A DNA stretch of 51,383 nucleotides from Oscillospiraceae bacterium (GTDB lineage: Bacteria > Bacillota > Clostridia > Oscillospirales > Acutalibacteraceae). The position numbers and the translations under genes are program-made. Below, one piece after another: positions 14,947 to 25,270 of this stretch; the first letter of the stretch is position 1, and every line of letters begins with the position of its first letter. Under the pieces are notes generated by a model. That model had not been told where the DNA came from and did no database searches. It worked only from the letters and a program-made list of their open reading frames with translations. The DNA lies in contig SVPV01000016.1 in NCBI GenBank assembly GCA_015065725.1, positions 1 through 51,383 of the forward strand, written 5' to 3'.

Positions 14947-17900
14947 TTAGTTCTTTTCTTCTTTTCTTTTTCTACCGTAAAGTGTGGTGCCAAAAATTCC
15001 ACCGCCACTTACAAAGAGTAGAGCAAACAAAAGATGAAGATTGGTATTATCACTAGTCTTGGGACTGCTCGGATACTCCTGTTCCGGCTTTGGAGTTGGA
15101 GCGGGAGCTGTATAGGTATTCTCAAAGACAATTTCGGTAACTACATCGTTTTTACCTGCCTTCTTAATAACCGGTGTAGCTGCGACAAGTTTGCCCTTGC
15201 CGTCATCGGTAACCGTTACTTCAACAACATATTCTGTCTTATCATATGTTATATGCTCAAGCGTTCCGGTTTCTTCAAAAACGATATAGGTGTAGGTACC
15301 GGCCTCGGTAAGAACAATCTTATCAAAGACAATCTTACCATCTTTAGAGTTGGTTGCTGTTGCGATGATTTTACCGTCCTTATCCTTCAGTGCGAATTTA
15401 AACTCTCGGGCATTAAGGTCACGACCCTTAAGATTTTTAATTGCACTAATGATAATATCGGTATCCTCTGCCTCGTATGTGTTGCTGAACACAACCTCCG
15501 CAACGGGTTGGCTTTCAAGAGTGTAAACCACACCGTCTTCCTTAAGGTGTCCGTCCTTGTCGGAAATTATGATTTCAACACCGTAGACCTTTTCGTCGTA
15601 GGTAACACCTGCCACCGCATTATTCTTTTCAATAATTGTGTAGTTGTAATTTCCAGCCTTGGTAAAGTTCAAGTTAAATTTGAAAGTACCGTCCTTGCTA
15701 TTCTTTGCAGTTGCGATTTCTTTGTTTTCGCTGTCAAGCACAGCAAAAATGAATTCATCCGCTTTGAGTTCGCGGCCTTCAAATTCCTTGAAGAGTTCAC
15801 CATCCACACCGAGTACTACATCTACAGGTTCGGGAGCATACTTGTTCACAAACTTTACAGTAGGTACTTGGGCGGTGCCTACGCCATCCACTTTAGCCTG
15901 CAACAAGCCGTTACCTTCGTCTGTTACAGTTACGGTTACGGTATAAACGGTATCGTCATAGGTGTAACCGTCTTTATTCAGATTCTTCTCAGTAATTTCA
16001 TATTTGTAGGTGCCTACCTTGGTATAGGTAATTGCATCAAACTGGAATGTTCCTGTAGCAGTGTTTTTAACGGTGGTTTTAGCGGGCATTGGAGCATTTT
16101 GGGTAACTGCCTTAATCGAGAACTCAAACTCATCAACTTCAAGTTGCTTATGACCGCCTTGGAGTTCTTTTGCACCGAAAATGATTGCCGATGTTTCCTT
16201 AGGATTGTATTTATTATCAAATTCAACCTCAGCGTCTCTGCCGGATTTGTCGGTAATCTTAGTTGTTGCAACCAATTTTCCGTTTGCATAATCATCGGTT
16301 ACTTCTACAGTTATCGTGTAGACCTCACCGTCGTATGTGAATCCGCCAAGGCTAGCCTGTACCTCACGAATTGTATAAGAATAGGTTCCTCTTTCGGTGA
16401 ATTTTACAGTACCGAAGTTCACATTACCACTTGCATCATTTTCTACAGTGGTATCGGCAGGCATCGGTGCACCTTGTGTGCCTTCAATAACAAAGCTGAA
16501 TTCGCCGCCCTTAAGGGTATAGCTGTTTCCTTCCGATGCAGTAACCTTTTTCTTCGCAGTAATGGCAATAGAATCGGTTGCCTGCGGCTCATATTCGTTT
16601 GTAAAGTCAACTGTTGCTTTATTGGTATCATCACCGTTGATTTTAACCTTGATTTTTGCATTTGCACTGTCATCAGTTGCGACAATGACAACATCTTTAT
16701 TTGAAGTGTCATATTTTACGCCCTTGATACCGCCGTTAATCTCGCTTACAACAAACTTGTATGTACCTGGCTTATTAACCTTTACAGTAGCCGAAACCTT
16801 ATCACCCTTGGAAGAAATGGTATAGGTTGCAGTATCTGTGCTTGTGCTATCAAATGTAAATTCAATATCACCGTTTTCGATTGCTGTCAAAGTATCGGCA
16901 TCAACAACTTTTACAGTAAAGTCAAACTTATCGGTTGTGAGCCAACTGTCATTTGCTCTGCCCGTAAAAGTTTTTGTAATATCGATAGTAACCTCGGCAG
17001 GCTCTGCTCTATAAATATTTATAATGTTTTCGCCGCCAACAAACCGAGTAAGTGTTGCAGTTAGTTTACCATTACGGTCATCATGCACAGTGTAAACAGC
17101 CGTTATTGTTTGACTGCTGTAGGTAATACCTGCAACCTTATCTGCTTCGTCAGGTTCAATTTCCTGCACGGATACAACATAAGTGCCTGCTTTGGTAAAG
17201 GTGATATCGTCAAAGATAATGTTACCGTTTGCCGCGTTGGAAACGACAGTATTTGAAGGAAGGATTATACCATCTGCCGAATCAGCAGAAACAACCTTCA
17301 TTTCAAACTCAAATTCACCTGCTTTAAGCGGCTCACTTCTATCACCATCAATAACCTTGTTGATAAGCGGCAAGGTAGCTGTTGTAGGATCAGGTTCATA
17401 CGTGTTGTTAAATACAACAGCGTTAGCAGTTTCCCAATTAGAGCCGTTTGCCTTTTCAAGTTTAGTGGATTTTACAATAAGATTACCGTTTAAATCGTCT
17501 TCAACTACAACTGTAAAGCGGAATTTGCTGTTATCGTAAGTCGTTCCCTCTACTTTATCATTGGGAATCTGTTCGGTAATAACATATTCGTAAGTGCCCA
17601 CTTTATCATAGGTTACATTCTCAAGGAAAGCAATACTGCCACTGTAAACTTCGTTATCGGCGGAGTCATCTGCTGTGTGTGTAACAAATCTGTCACCGAC
17701 CTCATTGCCGTTAAAGTATTCCTTGATATCAAAGTAGAACTCGCCAGCCAAAAGTGTCTTACCGGTCAGGTTCTTGGTGCCGCTAAGATTTACGGGATTA
17801 CCGCTGAATTTGCTTGTGTAGGTGTTAGTGAATTCAGCAGCAGATTTGCCGTTATCGTATGTAATAGATATAACTTCAAGTTCTCCGTCTTTAGCTATAT

Positions 17901-20900
17901 CATCAATAACTACAGTAACTGTAATTACACTGTCATCATATTCAACTGAAGAAGCTGAGCCAGCAGTTTCAGAAACGGTAAATACATAGGTGCCTGCCTT
18001 CTTAAACTCGATGTTTTCAAAAGCAAAGGATTTTGCAACACCGTTTTTACCGTCTGTAACAGTTGCGGTACTAGAAGGTACTACAACGGTACCTTCTCTG
18101 ATTGCATTACCTGTTGCGGCGTTAGAGCCAAGTACAAACCCAAAGCTCTCGCCTGCTTTCATATCTCTGCCAACAAGCGTCTTGTTACCGTCAATATCGG
18201 CAGTAATAGATTTGGGTGTATATTCATTTTCAAAGATTACAACACGTTCATCATTCGGATAGATTGCCGAAACATTGAGAATATGGCTGGTTGTATCGAC
18301 GGATACAACAACATTGATTTCGTATGTTTTCGGGTCATATTTCATACCATTTACGGTATAGTCATTTTCAGCATTTGCTTCTTCGGGTATACACTCACTC
18401 ATACGGTATCTAAAAGTGATGGTGTTTGCACCTGCCAAATCATTTTGTGTAAAGGTTACTGCGGGGAAGATTACATTGTGACCCTCGTTTTTGGCTGTAA
18501 CAACGCCATTCACGGCGTCCGTAGGCATAGGAATCTGATTAGCAGTATTTACTTTTACAGGATCATCCGACAGATTTCCGTCGTTTTGAACATCGACAAC
18601 ACCCAAAGCTTCAAGCTTAAATTCAAACATACCAGAAACCAGCGAATTCTGACCAGAGTTATCGGTGTAATCTTTAAGTGCAACAGGAACACGGGTTACT
18701 GCTGTTGCAGAATAAGTGTTAATAAACTTAATTTCATCTTGACCTTCTTCACCGCTGTTCATAACGATTTGTCCGTTATCATAGGTAAACAACTGATTCG
18801 CATCGTCATCGTGCAGTCTTTGAATATCATCGGTAACACTTAATGTACCGTCGCCATTATCTACAACAGTAACAACAACACGGTAGAGTGCTCTTGAATA
18901 GGAGATACCTGGAAGATACTCATCATTTTCGGGTTCTTTTTCCACGATAGTGTAGCGGTACACGCCCGGTGCAGTAAATTCTATAGTACCGAAATCAAAG
19001 GTTGCGGTGTTTCCGCCTGCAACATCAGGTCCGTCCACAACAACACCTGCGTCTGCATCATAACCTATGGGCAGAGGTGCGTTATTGTAAGGTGAAATAA
19101 AGAAGGTAAATACGTCCTTTTCAGTCCACTCATTGCCAGGACGATTAAGTATTTTTGTTCCTTCTAGCTCATTATATTGTACAGGCGTAACGTTATATGT
19201 ATTAGTAAAGCTTGCAACGCTGGTCTGACCTGCCGCTATTGTACCGATAGCACCTTCGGATTGTGTAGTAAATCCGTTTACAGCAGTTTCGGTAACAGTG
19301 TATTCGGTATCGGGGGGCAGACTGAAAATAGTTGCTGTCTGACCGTCTTTAAGATTCACTTTTGGATTATTCTTTGAAACGGTACCCGTGCCTACTTCGT
19401 TTCCGTTTTTATCGGTGATAACGTAGGTATACTCACCATCGTTTACATCATCGCCATCAAGATTAATTGCAAACTCAAATGTTTTATCGGGTGCGATAAG
19501 ACCAACGCCTGCATTTACGGATTTGCTGATCTGTAGATCGCCGCCTGCAGCAGCAGTAAGCAGACCGTTGTTGCCAAGATGAACTATAAACTTGCCATCA
19601 TAAGCATTTGTACTACCGTCAGCCAAATGGAATTCGGGAGCGTAGAAATCTTCTGCGGTTTTTGTATTATTGTAGGTCTTAGTACCTTCAAACTTCAAAA
19701 TTCGGTTCAGACGCGGCGAACCTGCCTTACGGTAAAGGAAACCATCTATTTCAGCAATCTCAATGCCGAGCTTATGTAATTGCGTGCCTGTACGCTCAAC
19801 GGCATGAGTCTCTACTGAATTTCCATGATAATATTCCTGCTTATAGTAATATACCGTGCTATCGTCAAGACCTTCAACGGCACTCACCTGCTGTGTTAAA
19901 TCGGCATCTTTGTAAATAGGCATATCATCAAGAATATAGTAGAAGCCGTTAGAATGAGACGGCTCGAATTCAACCATTGTATCACCAACGGTCGATCCGT
20001 TAATTTCGTGCATATTGGTATATTTATTGCTGTAGAAATTAATTGTTCCGTCGTCGTTTGTATTAGCTGCGAGATAATCGGTTGAAAGTGCTGTTTTATC
20101 AATATAAACAGTACCATTATCTGCTACTTTGGTAACTTTAGACTGCAAACCTACAGAATAAATAACTCTTGTAGGCATAGCACCGTTGTTCGTGTGAGTT
20201 TTTACGGAGCCATCAGCATTCAGCATTACCTCGTTTACTCGAAGCGGAATAACAGAAGCCGGAATCTTTACAACAAGAGTTTGCTTGCCGTTGGTTTCGG
20301 TAACGGTAATGATAATGTCCCTGATTTCCTGATCACCATAAACAGGGCTGTGAACTTCACCAGTAAAGGTATAGGTAGTTGTGTTTCCACTGGTAGCAGT
20401 ACTCTTTGCAGTAAAGGTCTGTCCTGCGTAGATGATAGCCTTAATGTCCTTTACTTCCATATAATCGCCGAGGGGGTCTGTATAGGTAATATAACCGTCA
20501 GTCTTATGGTCAACACCCTTAATTTCGGTAGGAACCTGCGGAGCAGAAATCGCAATATTGGCTACTATTTCATCAAACACACTAATTACTGCCGAAGCGT
20601 TATCTGCATCATAATAGTCATCAACATAGTCATATCCATTTGTGGAATCAACATCATATCCTGTATTGGGGTGAGTCAGAGCATAGTTCTTATCATAATT
20701 AAAGAAACCATTAGAATCACCAACGTTTATGTTAAGAGTTCCTGTGTTGTTATTGGAAGTATAGCGACTCCAATAGTCCTTGATAGTTGTCTTCATATTG
20801 TTGGTAATACTGGTATCATTCCAATAAGTACCAGGATCAAGTGTCATATACGCAAGGTTCTTTTCAGTATCCTCAAGACCTGTAATGCCCATACCGATAG

Positions 20901-21963
20901 TATATACTGTTGTGGCAAAAGAGGTATCTGCAACCCCGTAGTTGCGGTCAATGGCATCCTTCATATAGGAAGCGACAAGAATTGCCTTCATACCATTACC
21001 TGCATAAGGAGCATCGCCAGGTCCATCATTGTTATTGTCAGAAGGTGCCCACCAAGAGCTTGTATTTGAGGAATATGTAGGCGAGCCATCGGAAAGCAGA
21101 ATAACAGACGGAACTCTCTGAACGGTTTCGCCGTTGATGTCTGCAGTAGTCTCGTCTTCTTCTGCCAACACCTGCATACCTTCGTAAAGGCCCATTTGGA
21201 TATTAGTACCGCCTTCAACGGAAGTGGTTTTTTCCACGAGTGTATTGGAGGAATTTATTGCGTTTGTATATAGCGTTGCATTATTGTTAGAGCCAGTTTC
21301 CCTGTTCAAAGTAAAATAAGGGATTTCCTGTTGCTCCCAAGTGTTTGGACCGGGCTGCTCAATCTCTACCCAGTCGGTAGTTTTTGTATAACGGTCAAGC
21401 GGTAGCAAAACCTGTGCGTTACTGCTGAAAGCAACAACAGCAACACGGGTATAGGGGTTAAGTGCCATCAATTCATCAATGGCATTATTTGTCGCCTGAA
21501 CAGTATTATAAATGCGGCTTTTGCCGTTATCCATATTACTATTATTATTACTCATAGAGCCGGAAATGTCGATAATAAGCACAACATCTACGGGAGCCTG
21601 AGTTGAACCCGAAACGGACTCGGATGTTGCAAGTGCAGAATAAGCAATAAGGAAATCCTCGCCGTTCTGATTTTCGTTTAGCTTTATTGTCGAGCTTCCT
21701 CCACCATAGGTGGCAAAGGTTACGTCGTCGGTATAAACGGATTTATCTGTCCAGATTCTTCCCGCATATTCGGTAGAGGCATTGTCACCCAAAGACTCAG
21801 AATATCTTAATGCGGTATCTAGGTCAGAAATCTTGGTTCCTGCACCGCCTTTGTATCCATAATCATCTGCTGCAAACACCATTATCGAAAGCGGCAGACA
21901 GGACATAATAAGCACAATGCAAAGAAATATGCTTAAAATTCTTTGTGTAAATTTTGTTTTCAT
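14947..21963 (-). CDS. Giant cell-wall-anchored VWA/pilin-isopeptide-repeat surface protein
   Basis: 2338 residues. A signal peptide (1-31, ending MVFAA) precedes a von Willebrand A domain with MIDAS DISGS at 132-136 and LLSDGSPTY further on. A long middle region is followed by a DUF5979-like segment beginning QISKSVNAG. Then come about ten tandem Spy0128/FctA-type pilin isopeptide modules, each with the pattern F-F, GTY-Y-I-E, YD-Y-V-V-V-D and a closing FxNxY. These Lys/Asn plus Glu modules form self-made isopeptide bonds that stiffen adhesin stalks. The C-terminus has a proline-rich stretch, a sortase motif SPKTSD, a hydrophobic helix and a GRKRKEEKN tail. GGAGG precedes ATG. No sortase gene is in the window. 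The product is probably an adhesin, likely expressed with the two genes upstream. A long antisense frame inside it is a codon-bias shadow. Confidence 0.9.
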   Translation of the reverse strand: MKTKFTQRILSIFLCIVLIMSCLPLSIMVFAADDYGYKGGAGTKISDLDTALRYSESLGDNASTEYAGRIWTDKSVYTDDVTFATYGGGSSTIKLNENQNGEDFLIAYSALATSESVSGSTQAPVDVVLIIDISGSMSNNNSNMDNGKSRIYNTVQATNNAIDELMALNPYTRVAVVAFSSNAQVLLPLDRYTKTTDWVEIEQPGPNTWEQQEIPYFTLNRETGSNNNATLYTNAINSSNTLVEKTTSVEGGTNIQMGLYEGMQVLAEEDETTADINGETVQRVPSVILLSDGSPTYSSNTSSWWAPSDNNNDGPGDAPYAGNGMKAILVASYMKDAIDRNYGVADTSFATTVYTIGMGITGLEDTEKNLAYMTLDPGTYWNDTSITNNMKTTIKDYWSRYTSNNNTGTLNINVGDSNGFFNYDKNYALTHPNTGYDVDSTNGYDYVDDYYDADNASAVISVFDEIVANIAISAPQVPTEIKGVDHKTDGYITYTDPLGDYMEVKDIKAIIYAGQTFTAKSTATSGNTTTYTFTGEVHSPVYGDQEIRDIIITVTETNGKQTLVVKIPASVIPLRVNEVMLNADGSVKTHTNNGAMPTRVIYSVGLQSKVTKVADNGTVYIDKTALSTDYLAANTNDDGTINFYSNKYTNMHEINGSTVGDTMVEFEPSHSNGFYYILDDMPIYKDADLTQQVSAVEGLDDSTVYYYKQEYYHGNSVETHAVERTGTQLHKLGIEIAEIDGFLYRKAGSPRLNRILKFEGTKTYNNTKTAEDFYAPEFHLADGSTNAYDGKFIVHLGNNGLLTAAAGGDLQISKSVNAGVGLIAPDKTFEFAINLDGDDVNDGEYTYVITDKNGNEVGTGTVSKNNPKVNLKDGQTATIFSLPPDTEYTVTETAVNGFTTQSEGAIGTIAAGQTSVASFTNTYNVTPVQYNELEGTKILNRPGNEWTEKDVFTFFISPYNNAPLPIGYDADAGVVVDGPDVAGGNTATFDFGTIEFTAPGVYRYTIVEKEPENDEYLPGISYSRALYRVVVTVVDNGDGTLSVTDDIQRLHDDDANQLFTYDNGQIVMNSGEEGQDEIKFINTYSATAVTRVPVALKDYTDNSGQNSLVSGMFEFKLEALGVVDVQNDGNLSDDPVKVNTANQIPMPTDAVNGVVTAKNEGHNVIFPAVTFTQNDLAGANTITFRYRMSECIPEEANAENDYTVNGMKYDPKTYEINVVVSVDTTSHILNVSAIYPNDERVVIFENEYTPKSITADIDGNKTLVGRDMKAGESFGFVLGSNAATGNAIREGTVVVPSSTATVTDGKNGVAKSFAFENIEFKKAGTYVFTVSETAGSASSVEYDDSVITVTVVIDDIAKDGELEVISITYDNGKSAAEFTNTYTSKFSGNPVNLSGTKNLTGKTLLAGEFYFDIKEYFNGNEVGDRFVTHTADDSADNEVYSGSIAFLENVTYDKVGTYEYVITEQIPNDKVEGTTYDNSKFRFTVVVEDDLNGNLIVKSTKLEKANGSNWETANAVVFNNTYEPDPTTATLPLINKVIDGDRSEPLKAGEFEFEMKVVSADSADGIILPSNTVVSNAANGNIIFDDITFTKAGTYVVSVQEIEPDEADKVAGITYSSQTITAVYTVHDDRNGKLTATLTRFVGGENIINIYRAEPAEVTIDITKTFTGRANDSWLTTDKFDFTVKVVDADTLTAIENGDIEFTFDSTSTDTATYTISSKGDKVSATVKVNKPGTYKFVVSEINGGIKGVKYDTSNKDVVIVATDDSANAKIKVKINGDDTNKATVDFTNEYEPQATDSIAITAKKKVTASEGNSYTLKGGEFSFVIEGTQGAPMPADTTVENDASGNVNFGTVKFTERGTYSYTIREVQASLGGFTYDGEVYTITVEVTDDYANGKLVATTKITDKSGRDAEVEFDNKYNPKETSAIIFGAKELQGGHKQLEVDEFEFSIKAVTQNAPMPAKTTVKNTATGTFQFDAITYTKVGTYKYEITEKNLNKDGYTYDDTVYTVTVTVTDEGNGLLQAKVDGVGTAQVPTVKFVNKYAPEPVDVVLGVDGELFKEFEGRELKADEFIFAVLDSENKEIATAKNSKDGTFKFNLNFTKAGNYNYTIIEKNNAVAGVTYDEKVYGVEIIISDKDGHLKEDGVVYTLESQPVAEVVFSNTYEAEDTDIIISAIKNLKGRDLNAREFKFALKDKDGKIIATATNSKDGKIVFDKIVLTEAGTYTYIVFEETGTLEHITYDKTEYVVEVTVTDDGKGKLVAATPVIKKAGKNDVVTEIVFENTYTAPAPTPKPEQEYPSSPKTSDNTNLHLLFALLFVSGGGIFGTTLYGRKRKEEKN

Positions 21964-22020
21964 ATCATTTCCTCCAATGACAGTTTTTTGATTTAATATT
22001 GCTTGTTTCCATTTTCCGTC

Positions 22021-22404
22021 TTAGTATTCTTTTTTGAGGGCCGCCCTTTCTTCATTGAATTGTTTATTTTGTGGGCAATTGCAAAAGCCAAACAATTCTT
22101 CACCCTGTTGAAAAAAGACACAATCAGAACAGCAGCTATCGTCATCGCTTTTTCCATTATAGAATTCGCACACATTTTGCATTGCTGTAGCTATTGGTAT
22201 TCCCTCATCCGTGTAATGCGGTTCCTTAATAAAATCTGGATAAATAGGTATCGGCTCATTAAACGGACCTTCCCGCTCAAAGCTCTCATAATATCCATAC
22301 AGCAACCTGAATGTTTTTCCTGAAATGGTCACTTCTTTATATAGGTCACCCTCTTTAGGCGTAGGCGGTCGTTCGACACCCTGCATTAAAACCTTTGTTA
22401 ACAT
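22021..22404 (-). CDS. Small Cys-rich protein of unknown function
   Basis: 127 residues from ATG 22404, set by AAAGGAG five bases upstream; a longer frame to 22518 would run into the promoter-like leader. Residues 1-45 contain ERPPTPKEGDLYKEVTISGK, and a second part rich in aromatic and acidic residues follows. The C-terminal third has CEFYNG, CCSDCVFF and FGFCNCPQNK, a likely zinc-binding cysteine cluster. There is no signal peptide or membrane helix. It lies between a regulator and the giant surface protein on the same strand, 57 bases before the latter, with no separate promoter evident for the latter, so co-transcription is likely. I do not recognise the family. Confidence 0.65.
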   Translation of the reverse strand: MLTKVLMQGVERPPTPKEGDLYKEVTISGKTFRLLYGYYESFEREGPFNEPIPIYPDFIKEPHYTDEGIPIATAMQNVCEFYNGKSDDDSCCSDCVFFQQGEELFGFCNCPQNKQFNEERAALKKEY

Positions 22405-22559
22405 ATAGTCTCCTTTCTGTCTAAAGGCAAAAAGAAAAATCTGCCATACCATTTGATGATAATAGTATAGCAGATATTTTTTCGGTTCGGTATATCCAAA
22501 AACATTTTTTTTGGCCATATTTTTTCAAGTTTAATATATCCTTTTTTTAATAAAAACGG

Positions 22560-23807
22560 TTACAAAATTGCGGCAAAATTTTCTCTTGACATACCTGTTT
22601 TATTAGAAACATTGGTAACGGCTTGTTTTACGGCAGATATCGACATATTAAGTGCGTCCGCAATTTGAGCATTTTTAAAACCAAATGCAGCCAACTTTGC
22701 TACCTCTCGCTCTTTTGGTGCTAATGTGGTTGCTAAATTTTTTCCTCGAACAGAGCCGCTAAGTTTTGTCCAACCCGCCATATAAATGTTATATAAATCA
22801 CGTACCGCATGCCACGCTTCCGTATTGACTCTCGATATTCTTTGTTCCAAAAGCGAATCCAAAGTACGCCCGTATTCAGCTAAAATTCCAAACAACTTAT
22901 CGGGCAAGGCAAGTACTACCGCACGGTCAATATGGTAAACTGCTTGTTCCTTATTACCGCTAGTATAATAAATAGCCGCACAGGTCATACGTAAATAAAT
23001 CTCGGCAATAATGGAATTATCAGCCACCGCTTGCGATATCATCGGTTCAATGGCATTCGGTAACATAGTCATAAGCGACAAACCGCGTACACCCTGCAGC
23101 TCAAACTGTTTAGTAGCGAGGGCATAACCAATAGCATAAAGATACTTGGCATAAAACACCTTGGCCGCAGGAAGAGCATCCTTGTGCAACGGTTCAAAAC
23201 GCCCCAATTTGAACCATTCAGGAAAGGAAGAAACATCGTATAGAATGCTATCTATCGCTGTTATTGCGAAGGTCATAATATCACGTTCTGCTTCTGATTT
23301 TGCAGGTGCCCCTGCTATATGTATCTTGGCCTGTCGCCACATATTGAGGTCTCCACGCCAAATAGCACACAAAGCTAAAAGCATACCAGCAGAAATAACA
23401 GCATAAAAACCCGAATGTTTATGAAGTAAATAATATGCACTGTCATAAACCTTATCAATTTCACCCTTGGAATAAGCTATTTCCGCCGCAAAAAGTGTTT
23501 GTGCTTCATGATTATACCCTAGTGCTGATATGCTTTTTTCGGCAGTGCCAGCTTCACTATACAGGTCGGTCATATGCAGAAAAGGTGTTTTTCGAGGCAT
23601 AGGCATATCCAATTCTAGCTGTGTAGTACTGTTTTCCTTGCCCGCCTTAGTTCTTCCGTCAATAGGCTTCTGTGTGCCTTTGGGAATCATCCACGCTTTA
23701 CCAAAGCGTGTAGCACCTTTGATTTTTCCTGCAGCACACATTGTTTGTAACCGTCTGTGTGAGACTCCCCACTTCTCCGCAACTTCTGCTATATTCAAAT
23801 ATTCCAT
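22560..23807 (-). CDS. LuxR-type regulator with an additional N-terminal HTH
   Basis: 415 residues. The N-terminus, EYLNIAEVAEKWGVSHRRL followed by RFGKAWMIPKG, is an excisionase/MerR-like helix-turn-helix (HTH_17). The middle 280 residues are helical with pairs reminiscent of TPR repeats. The C-terminus, LAPKEREVAKLAAFG then NAQIADALNMSISAVKQ, is a LuxR/GerE helix-turn-helix. This makes a two-DNA-binding-domain regulator. It precedes the Cys-rich gene and the surface protein and is divergent from the polysaccharide operon, so it could control either; which one cannot be told from sequence. There is no receiver domain. The start ATG has AAGGTT upstream. Confidence 0.8.
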   Translation of the reverse strand: MEYLNIAEVAEKWGVSHRRLQTMCAAGKIKGATRFGKAWMIPKGTQKPIDGRTKAGKENSTTQLELDMPMPRKTPFLHMTDLYSEAGTAEKSISALGYNHEAQTLFAAEIAYSKGEIDKVYDSAYYLLHKHSGFYAVISAGMLLALCAIWRGDLNMWRQAKIHIAGAPAKSEAERDIMTFAITAIDSILYDVSSFPEWFKLGRFEPLHKDALPAAKVFYAKYLYAIGYALATKQFELQGVRGLSLMTMLPNAIEPMISQAVADNSIIAEIYLRMTCAAIYYTSGNKEQAVYHIDRAVVLALPDKLFGILAEYGRTLDSLLEQRISRVNTEAWHAVRDLYNIYMAGWTKLSGSVRGKNLATTLAPKEREVAKLAAFGFKNAQIADALNMSISAVKQAVTNVSNKTGMSRENFAAIL

Positions 23808-23984
23808 ATTTTTAACCTTCTATTCAAAAAACATACACATCATTCGCATAAACGCTTATTACAAAGTTATTATACATCGCTTTTACGAATAATGCAATAT
23901 ATTTTGTTTGTTTTTTAACAAATCATTCCACCTTTGGCTATCTTAAATGAGTAATCATGAAACAAATTTTTGCACAAAAAACAG

Positions 23985-24013
23985 TTGCATATAGTAGTAT
24001 TATATGATACAAT
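23985..24013 (+). promoter_or_regulatory. Promoter of the polysaccharide operon
   Basis: TTGCAT (23985-23990), 17-base spacer, TACAAT (24008-24013). It leaves an A/T-rich leader of about 100 bases before the first glycosyltransferase, in which I see no riboswitch or strong hairpin. It lies in the 314-base divergent gap after the LuxR-type regulator. Confidence 0.65.
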
Positions 24014-24121
24014 AAATGAGCGAGTGTAGTTATACAATTTTTATTATATGAGTAATTTTTTTAACATTAATTACCATTTTATATCGCCAAGCAAAAATAA
24101 AAGTTCAGAGGATAAATTCTA

Positions 24122-25249
24122 ATGAAAAAAGCTATGCTTATAAGTTGTACAAACCATTATAATGAAAGAACCGTGTTCTTTGAGAATTATTTTCTAAAGA
24201 ACGGATATGAGTGTACTTACATTACTTCAGACTTCAATCATAGTACAAAAAGTTTTTATAAGTTAGAAAAACCGAACACTATTCAGATTCCGACTAAATC
24301 TTATAAAAAAAATCTTTCATTGTCGCGGATATATTCACACCTTAAATTTTCAAAAGATGTTATTAAAATGGTTGGGCAGTTAAATCCCGATGTTTTATAT
24401 ATAGAAATACCACCAAACAGTTTAAGCAGACAAGCTATTAAATACAAAAAGAAAAAGCCTAATACAAAATTAATTTTTGATATTTTTGATATGTGGCCCG
24501 AAACCTTCCCGAGCGATAAATTAAAAGGATTGCTAAAAATTCCCTTTTCGGTTTGGGCATGGTTTAGAAACTGCGGCCTTTCTTGTGCCGATGTAGTTTT
24601 TACCGAGTGTGAGCTTTTTGCAAAAAAGCTTAATCAGTCTTTAAAAGAAAAAGAATGTAAGGTTCTTTACTTATGCCGTGAAAAAGGTTTAAAAGAAACT
24701 CCCACATGCCAATTCGACGGCGATACCCTAAATTTATGCTATTTAGGTTCAATAAACAACATAATTGATATTGAAACCATTTCTAATCTTATAAAAAATC
24801 TTAGTCTTTACAAAAAAACAGTTCTTCATATTATCGGCGACGGTGAATCACGTGAACAACTGATATCCTCTGCAAAAGAGAGCGGAGCAGAAGTGGTGTT
24901 TTACGGCAAGGTTTACGACCAAGAAAAGAAACAGGAAATTTTCAACCAATGCTCCTTTGGTCTTAATATTATGAAGGAATCGGTTTTCATAGGTCTTACT
25001 ATGAAGTCGGTGGATTATTTCAGCGGTGGACTCCCAATCATCAATTCTATCGGTGGCGATACCTTTAAAATGGTTGATACCGACGGTATAGGCGTAAATA
25101 TTAATCGCAATGACTTAAATGAAACCGCACAAAAGATTTGTAATATGAATGCGGAAGAAGTAGAAAAACAAAAAGCTAATGTTTATAACAAATTTAACCT
25201 TTGTTTTACGGTAGATGCTTTTGAAAATGTTTTAGAGGACAACCTTTAA
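24122..25249 (+). CDS. Glycosyltransferase, GT4-like (GT-B fold)
   Basis: 375 residues. The N-terminal half has the pattern of a GT-B acceptor domain with DVLYIEIPPNSL and IFDIFDMWPETFPSDKL. The C-terminal half contains LCYLGSINNIIDIETI, LHIIGDGESREQLI and VVFYGKVYDQEKKQEI, typical nucleotide-sugar donor-domain strands. The usual E-x7-E signature is weak (MKESVFIGLTMKSVDYFSGG). It has no membrane helix. First gene of the operon, with AGAGGA before ATG. It adds a sugar to the lipid-linked repeat unit; donor and acceptor cannot be deduced. Confidence 0.85.
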   Translation: MKKAMLISCTNHYNERTVFFENYFLKNGYECTYITSDFNHSTKSFYKLEKPNTIQIPTKSYKKNLSLSRIYSHLKFSKDVIKMVGQLNPDVLYIEIPPNSLSRQAIKYKKKKPNTKLIFDIFDMWPETFPSDKLKGLLKIPFSVWAWFRNCGLSCADVVFTECELFAKKLNQSLKEKECKVLYLCREKGLKETPTCQFDGDTLNLCYLGSINNIIDIETISNLIKNLSLYKKTVLHIIGDGESREQLISSAKESGAEVVFYGKVYDQEKKQEIFNQCSFGLNIMKESVFIGLTMKSVDYFSGGLPIINSIGGDTFKMVDTDGIGVNINRNDLNETAQKICNMNAEEVEKQKANVYNKFNLCFTVDAFENVLEDNL

Positions 25250-25270
25250 CCTATTTTAAGGGGGATTTTT

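Noticed and set aside
15034-16704. A 556-residue open frame antisense to the surface protein gene
   Set aside because: It mirrors the regular domain repeats of the sense gene, has no ribosome binding site and no recognisable motif; the sense strand explains it fully.
18283-21069. Several more antisense frames (near 18283-18843 and 20194-21069)
   Set aside because: Same cause: low stop-codon density opposite a long, repetitive coding region.
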